A stretch of 10,047 bases of DNA from an uncultured Collinsella sp. (GTDB lineage Bacteria > Actinomycetota > Coriobacteriia > Coriobacteriales > Coriobacteriaceae): NCBI GenBank assembly GCA_902492935.1, contig CABUNJ010000040.1, forward strand, positions 1-10,047, given 5' to 3'. The position numbers and the translations under genes are program-made. The notes under the pieces are model-generated. The model did not search any database. It was not told the DNA's origin and saw only the letters and a program-made list of their open reading frames with translations. Numbering within the stretch: position 1 is the stretch's first letter; every line of letters begins with the position of its first letter. Positions 6,959 to 10,047 of the stretch are shown here, in pieces.

Positions 6959-6964
6959 TTGACA
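6959..6964 (+). promoter_or_regulatory. Outward -35 box at the IS right end
   Basis: Perfect TTGACA pointing out of the right end. In the linear form no good -10 follows at 17 bases. If the element circularises on a shared GA core, CACTAT from the left end (5454-5459) would lie 18 bases downstream and form a junction promoter facing the transposase. Such junction promoters are known for IS110-family circles; here it is inferred. Confidence 0.45.
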
Positions 6965-6966
6965 GC

Positions 6967-6979
6967 GGATTGGGCCATA
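6967..6979 (-). repeat. Right subterminal inverted repeat of the IS
   Basis: GGATTGGGCCATA pairs with 5457-5469 at 12 of 13 positions and lies about three bases inside the inferred right boundary. Confidence 0.7.
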
Positions 6980-7023
6980 TGAGCGAAAACGCCCCTAAGC
7001 GAGCAAGGTGACGTGAAAGAGGA

Positions 7024-7048
7024 GGGCATAGGCCTTTTGGCCATGCCC
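7024..7048 (-). terminator. Possible terminator of the arc operon
   Basis: GGGCAT (7024-7029)/ATGCCC (7043-7048) and GGCC/GGCC with a TTTT loop and one bulged A. On the minus strand it is followed by the pyrimidine tract TCCTCTTTC rather than a pure U-run, so efficiency is doubtful. Confidence 0.35.
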
Positions 7049-7097
7049 GACGATTGAACGTCAGATTGCCGCTCTGGCGGGCTTGCAGCGTCGAGCG

Positions 7098-7125
7098 GTT
7101 CCGGCGTTTGGTAAAACGCCGGAAC
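7098..7125. repeat. 12-bp perfect hairpin
   Basis: GTTCCGGCGTTT (7098-7109) and its exact complement (7114-7125) close on a GGTA loop. There is no U-run on either side, so it is more likely an RNA-stabilising or processing hairpin, or a repeat element, than a terminator. Confidence 0.55.
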
Positions 7126-7133
7126 ACAAGAGC

Positions 7134-7164
7134 GCCCCCTCCCGCGCACGGAACGGGAGGGGGC
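7134..7164. repeat. 11-bp GC-rich hairpin
   Basis: GCCCCCTCCCG (7134-7144) pairs perfectly with 7154-7164 around a 9-nt loop. On the minus strand it is followed by GCTCTTGTGTT, only loosely T-rich; it could act as a weak terminator. Confidence 0.5.
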
Positions 7165-7266
7165 TAAAGGTAGGAGTCTACCGGTGGGTTGACCCCACCG
7201 GACAGACGATGACCAGGTGATCCTCTACAGGATCGTCAAGGTTTCCGTGGGGTACCCGTTGGGTAC

Positions 7267-8745
7267 TTAGAGCAGCACGCAGGCGACGGTCAGGATGACG
7301 GCGCAGACGACGGAGAGAGCGACGATGAGCTTAAGGGCAAACTTGAGCCAGGTCGTCCACTCGATCTTGGCCAGGGCGAGACCGCCCATGATGGCGCCGG
7401 AGGTCGGGGTGAACAGGTTCACGACACCGATGGCGGCGGAGAAGATCATGACCATGACCTCGGGCGAGAAGCCGAGCTTAACAGCCAGCGGTCCCATGAT
7501 GGGCATGGAGACGGTGGCCATACCAGAGGTCGAAGGGATCAGGAAGGACAGGCCGAAGTAGACCAGGAAGCTCATGGGAGCGAAGATCACGCCGGACAGG
7601 CCAGCCAGGGCATTGGCGGCAGCGTCGAGGACGAAGACATCGAGGCCGGTGTTAGCCATGAGGACAGAGATGCCACGGGCGAGGGCGATGACGAGAACAA
7701 CGGACATCATGTCGGCAGCGCCGGTGATGAAGGTGTTAACGATCTGCTTCTCGGACAGGCCACCGATGATACCGATCAGGACGGCCATGAGGAAGAACCA
7801 GGTGGAAGCCTCGTCGAAGTACCACTGGCCAATGGGCAGGCCGGTGATCAGGGCAGACCAGCCCTGGACGACGGCGTTACCGTCGGCGTCGTAGACAGCG
7901 CCAGCGTCGAAGAAGTTGGCGACGCCCTCGTTGAGGTCGGCCAGCGGGATGAAGCCGACGATCATGACGACGAAGGTGAAGGCGAAGGCGATCAGAACAC
8001 CCTTCTGACGACCGGTGAGCTTGACCTCCTTGTGGACCTCGGAAGCAGCCTTGCCGTGAGCTTCTTCGGCGTCCTTGAGCTCCTGCATCGACAGGATGGT
8101 AGAACCCTTGTCAGCCTTGACCTTCTTGGCATAGTTCATCACGAAGACGATGGACATAGCGGTAGTGACAATCCACAGGACGGCACCGAGGCCGATGATG
8201 ATGGACTGGTTGACCTCAATGCCAACGCCGGTCAGAGCGTCGACGGCAGCGCCGACGGCGAACGGGTTAACCGTGGAGCCCAGGCAGCCGCAGCCAGCGC
8301 CGAGCAGGACGGTAGCGGCGCCGACCATGGGGTCGAAGCCAGCGGCCATCATGGTAGCGGCGAGCAGGGCGTAGAAGGGAACGGTCTCCTCGCACATACC
8401 ATAGGTGGTACCACCGAGGGAGAAGATGAGCATCAGCACGGGAATGAGCATGATCTCGTTACCCTTAAGCTTCTGCACCAGGACGGCGATGCCGTTGTCC
8501 AGAGCGCCGGTCTCGGTCATCATGCCGAGGAAGCCGCCCAGGATCATAACGAAGAGGCAGACGGGCAGAGCGTCAGCGAAGCCCTTAATCGGGGCGGTGC
8601 AGAAATCGCTCAGACGGGCGGCAGTAACCGCGCCGCCGGACGTGCCGGAGACGATAACGGTAATCACTGCGACAATTGCCAGCAGAGCTAGAAGAATGGT
8701 GAACGATGAAGGCATACCGCGCTTTTTCTTAGCGGTCTCAGTCAT
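7267..8745 (-). CDS. YfcC-family carrier, probable arginine/ornithine antiporter
   Basis: A 492-aa integral membrane protein of the DcuC/YfcC superfamily (COG1288). It has roughly a dozen hydrophobic segments, the first at about 15-33 after a basic N-terminus (TAKKKRGMPSS). A charged cytoplasmic loop of about 204-246 divides two halves. Motifs include GGTTYGMCEETVPFYALL (111-128), GAGCGCLGSTVNPFAVGAA (149-167), IPSTSGMATVSMPIMGPLA (about 402-420) and FTPTSGAIMGG near the C-terminus; the paired P-S/T-SG motifs suggest two related halves. Directly after arcA and arcB it probably exchanges arginine for ornithine, as COG1288-type ArcD proteins do in streptococci; dicarboxylate or other amino acid transport cannot be excluded. 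The ATG at 8745 is chosen because the AGGGGGG ribosome site lies 9 bases upstream; in-frame ATGs at 8754 and 8772 are too close to or before it. Confidence 0.88.
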   Translation of the reverse strand: MTETAKKKRGMPSSFTILLALLAIVAVITVIVSGTSGGAVTAARLSDFCTAPIKGFADALPVCLFVMILGGFLGMMTETGALDNGIAVLVQKLKGNEIMLIPVLMLIFSLGGTTYGMCEETVPFYALLAATMMAAGFDPMVGAATVLLGAGCGCLGSTVNPFAVGAAVDALTGVGIEVNQSIIIGLGAVLWIVTTAMSIVFVMNYAKKVKADKGSTILSMQELKDAEEAHGKAASEVHKEVKLTGRQKGVLIAFAFTFVVMIVGFIPLADLNEGVANFFDAGAVYDADGNAVVQGWSALITGLPIGQWYFDEASTWFFLMAVLIGIIGGLSEKQIVNTFITGAADMMSVVLVIALARGISVLMANTGLDVFVLDAAANALAGLSGVIFAPMSFLVYFGLSFLIPSTSGMATVSMPIMGPLAVKLGFSPEVMVMIFSAAIGVVNLFTPTSGAIMGGLALAKIEWTTWLKFALKLIVALSVVCAVILTVACVLL

Positions 8746-8845
8746 GGTTCTCATCCCCCCTTCATAAATCATTTAACTTTCTCGCGCGAAGCGGATCTTC
8801 CGTGCCGTGCCCACCGCCCGACGCGAGATATTTACCAGACATAGC

Positions 8846-8877
8846 CGCTCGGGGTGTGCAGCAAGACACCCCGAGCG
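8846..8877. repeat. 12-bp hairpin between arcB and yfcC
   Basis: CGCTCGGGGTGT (8846-8857) and its perfect complement (8866-8877) enclose an 8-nt loop, 15 nt after the arcB stop. No U-run follows on the minus strand, so full termination is unlikely. It may protect the upstream arcAB message from 3' decay or partly reduce expression of the transporter. Confidence 0.6.
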
Positions 8878-8892
8878 AGATGCTAGATGCTC

Positions 8893-9888
8893 TTACTTGA
8901 GCGTGGCGTACATGACAGCCTTGATGGTGTGCATGCGGTTCTCGGCCTCGTCGAAGACCTTGGAAGCGGGGCTCTCGAAGACCTCGTCGGTGACCTCCTG
9001 CTCGGTGATGCCGAACTGCTCGCACTTCTCGGCGCCAATCGTGGTGTTGGTGTCGTGGAAGCTGGGCAGGCAGTGCAGGAAGATGGCACCCGGGTTGGCC
9101 ATAGCCATGACCTCGGAGGTAACACGATACGGGGTGAGCTGAGCGATGCGCTCGGCCCAGACCTCGTCGGGCTCGCCCATGGAGACCCACACGTCGGTGT
9201 AGATAACGTCGGCACCGGTGACGCCGTCCTTGACGTCGGTGGTCAGCTTGATGGTGCAGCCGTTGGCCTCGGCGATGGGCTTGCAGGCCTCGATGACGTC
9301 GTCAGCAGGCATGCACTCCTCGGGGCCGCAGGCCACGAAGTTCATGCCGAGCTTGGAGCAGACAACCATGAGGGAGCGAGCGACGTTGTTCTTGCAGTCG
9401 CCCATGAAGACGAGGGTCTTGCCCTTGATGTCGTAGTTGAAGTTCTCCTGGACGGTCAGGATGTCGGCGAGCATCTGGGTGGGATGCCACTCGGTGGTCA
9501 GACCGTTCCACACGGGCACGCCGGACTTGGCAGCGAGCTCCTCGACGTCGTCCTGGGCAAAGCCACGGAACTCGATGCCGTCATACATGCGGCCGAGAAC
9601 GCGGGCGGTGTCCTCGATGGACTCCTTCTTGCCCATCTGCGACGAACCCGGATCGAGGTAAGTGACGCCCATGCCCAGATCCATGCCGCCGACCTCGAAG
9701 GCGCAGCGGGTACGAGTGGAGGTCTTCTGGAAGAGCAGGACGATGTTCTTGCCCTCGAGATAACGGTGCGGAACGCCAGCGCGCTTCATGTCCTTGAAGT
9801 TCTTGGAAAGCTTGAGCAGGTACTCGATCTCCTCGGTGGTGAGGTCGAGAAGCTTGAGGAAGCTACGGCCGGAGAGGTTAACACCCAT
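8893..9888 (-). CDS. arcB: Ornithine carbamoyltransferase (catabolic, arginine deiminase pathway)
   Basis: A 331-aa cytoplasmic enzyme. In the deiminase pathway it runs as citrulline plus phosphate to ornithine plus carbamoyl phosphate, which a carbamate kinase then uses to make ATP; the kinase gene is not in the window. The carbamoyl phosphate site is shown by STRTR (57-61) with flanking FQKT, by HPTQ (135-138) and by HCLP (272-275). The ornithine-side motif is DVWVSMGE (232-239). Length fits the family. The ATG at 9888 has AAAGGA 8 bases upstream. The anabolic gene argF encodes a near-identical fold; position between arcA and the carrier gene is why I call it arcB. A 105-nt gap with two hairpins separates it from arcA. 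Confidence 0.95.
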   Translation of the reverse strand: MGVNLSGRSFLKLLDLTTEEIEYLLKLSKNFKDMKRAGVPHRYLEGKNIVLLFQKTSTRTRCAFEVGGMDLGMGVTYLDPGSSQMGKKESIEDTARVLGRMYDGIEFRGFAQDDVEELAAKSGVPVWNGLTTEWHPTQMLADILTVQENFNYDIKGKTLVFMGDCKNNVARSLMVVCSKLGMNFVACGPEECMPADDVIEACKPIAEANGCTIKLTTDVKDGVTGADVIYTDVWVSMGEPDEVWAERIAQLTPYRVTSEVMAMANPGAIFLHCLPSFHDTNTTIGAEKCEQFGITEQEVTDEVFESPASKVFDEAENRMHTIKAVMYATLK

Positions 9889-9933
9889 GGTTCGATTCCT
9901 TTCGAAGAAATGAATTACGTAAGTATTAGTGTT

Positions 9934-9948
9934 GCCCGTTTAACGGGC
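9934..9948. repeat. Small hairpin upstream of arcB
   Basis: GCCCGT (9934-9939)/ACGGGC (9943-9948) with a TTA loop. It follows the larger arcA 3' hairpin on the minus strand. There is no U-run, so it is more likely a processing or stability element. Confidence 0.4.
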
Positions 9949-9952
9949 GAAG

Positions 9953-9981
9953 CCGGTGCGGTTGTAGGGGGACCGCACCGG
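9953..9981. repeat. 10-bp hairpin after arcA
   Basis: CCGGTGCGGT (9953-9962) pairs perfectly with 9972-9981 around a 9-nt loop, 12 nt after the arcA stop. No U-run follows on the minus strand. The same arrangement recurs after arcB, which suggests differential mRNA stability along the operon. Confidence 0.55.
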
Positions 9982-9993
9982 AAACGGAAAGAC

Positions 9994-10047
9994 TTAGAGG
10001 TCCTCGCGCCAGAAGGGCATGCTCATGCAGCGCGGGCCGCCGCGGCC
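9994..10047 (-). CDS. arcA: Arginine deiminase, C-terminal end (runs off the window)
   Basis: Only the last 17 residues and the stop are present: GRGGPRCMSMPFWREDL. This is the conserved C-terminus of arginine deiminase; the Cys in GGPRCMSMP is the catalytic nucleophile that attacks the guanidinium carbon of arginine to give citrulline and ammonia. The gene starts beyond the right edge. Order arcA-arcB-carrier on one strand matches a catabolic operon used for ATP production and acid resistance. Confidence 0.92.
   Translation of the reverse strand, partial: GRGGPRCMSMPFWREDL

Larger units (their letters stand above)
6703..6966 (+). ncRNA. Candidate guide (bridge/seeker) RNA region of the IS
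   Basis: About 260 nt of GC-rich non-coding DNA between the transposase stop and the right inverted repeat, where IS1111-type elements encode their guide RNA. It can fold into successive hairpins: CCCGG/CCGGG at 6716-6729; then a stem of 6771-6779 with 6822-6831 (one bulge) capped by GGGG/CCCC (6797-6806). That stem encloses an internal loop holding AGTCAGAC (6787-6794), which matches the left flank at 5447-5454. Next comes a segment with ATATGAG (6849-6855), which matches the right end at 6977-6983. GCCGAAGG appears once on the 3' side of each loop (6807-6814, 6861-6868). A 14-bp hairpin closes the region. The role is inferred; transcript ends are unknown. Confidence 0.45.
5451..6984 (+). 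mobile_element. IS110-superfamily insertion sequence, IS1111-like layout
   Basis: About 1.53 kb with one transposase gene. Near-terminal inverted repeats are visible: TATGACCCAATCC (5457-5469) and GGATTGGGCCATA (6967-6979), 12 of 13 positions complementary. They lie a few bases inside the inferred ends, as is known for the IS1111 group, which also has its long non-coding segment after the recombinase gene, as here (6703-6966). The exact ends are uncertain by a few bases; if a GA core is shared by both junctions (5452-5453 and 6981-6982), the element lies between them. The element is much richer in GC than its flanks and its Arg codons are mostly AGG, unlike host genes. The transposase frame is intact, so it may be active. 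Confidence 0.8.
6985..7266 (-). other. Hairpin-rich 3' region after yfcC
   Basis: Gene-free. On the minus strand, after the yfcC stop, six inverted repeats follow: 7252-7266 (GTACCC/GGGTAC), 7219-7234 (GATCCT/AGGATC), 7181-7201 (8 bp), 7134-7164 (11 bp), 7098-7125 (12 bp perfect, 4-nt loop) and 7024-7048 (GGGCAT/ATGCCC with an inner GGCC/GGCC). None has a clean U-run; the last is followed by TCCTCTTTC on the minus strand and is the best terminator candidate for the arginine deiminase operon. Short open frames in this stretch lack ribosome sites and I do not call them. Confidence 0.6.

Noticed and set aside
6789..7149. Short minus-strand open frames between the IS and yfcC.
   Set aside because: They cross the IS boundary and several hairpins, have no ribosome site and show no recognisable protein character.
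9908..9930. TGAAT followed by ATTA-rich DNA upstream of arcB as an arginine repressor (ARG) box.
   Set aside because: Only one half-site fits; the second ATTCA half is absent.
1..10047. CRISPR array, tRNA, rRNA or prophage genes.
   Set aside because: No regularly spaced direct repeats, cloverleaf sequences, ribosomal RNA or phage structural genes were seen.

Overview
The window looks like chromosome of a high-GC, anaerobic gut actinobacterium. I think a Collinsella-like Coriobacteriia member is most likely, judging from base composition, the form of the proteins and a COG1288-type (YfcC) carrier next to arginine deiminase genes. That assignment is recognition, not a database result. Every host gene is on the minus strand. 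The only plus-strand gene is the transposase of an inserted element.

Right to left, in the direction of transcription, the layout is as follows. (1) The last 18 codons of arginine deiminase (arcA), ornithine carbamoyltransferase (arcB) and a YfcC-family carrier form the core of a catabolic arginine deiminase operon: arginine to citrulline, citrulline to ornithine plus carbamoyl phosphate, and probable arginine/ornithine exchange. Strong hairpins lie after each gene. (2) A gene-free stretch from about 6703 to 7266 holds the 3' part of an insertion sequence and then a run of six hairpins. (3) A roughly 1.53-kb IS110-superfamily element is inserted at about 5451-6984. (4) A DUF1846/UPF0371 gene has its own -10 box and terminator. 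(5) A small winged-helix regulator has a near-perfect ribosome binding site and a clear terminator. (6) pyrG (CTP synthase) has its own promoter and is followed after 2 nt by a XerD-type tyrosine recombinase gene, which ends in a long hairpin terminator. (7) Gene-free DNA with inverted repeats reaches the left edge.

The most interesting object is the IS. It has a DEDD plus serine recombinase, near-terminal inverted repeats (12 of 13 bp) set a few bases in from the inferred ends, and about 260 nt of structured DNA after the stop codon. This is the IS1111-type layout, in which the guide (bridge/seeker) RNA is encoded downstream of the recombinase. Two short segments of that region match the element's junctions in the order expected of guide loops. 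AGTCAGAC in the first loop matches the left flank, and ATATGAG in the second matches the right end. A TTGACA box at the right end could join a -10 at the left end in a circular intermediate to drive the transposase. These RNA and promoter assignments are inference from pattern and need alignment of other copies.

The rest is ordinary housekeeping and catabolic content. There is no CRISPR array, tRNA, rRNA or prophage gene. Several unusually strong intergenic inverted repeats (87-120, 248-311, 5313-5381 and the 7024-7266 cluster) may be members of repeat families.
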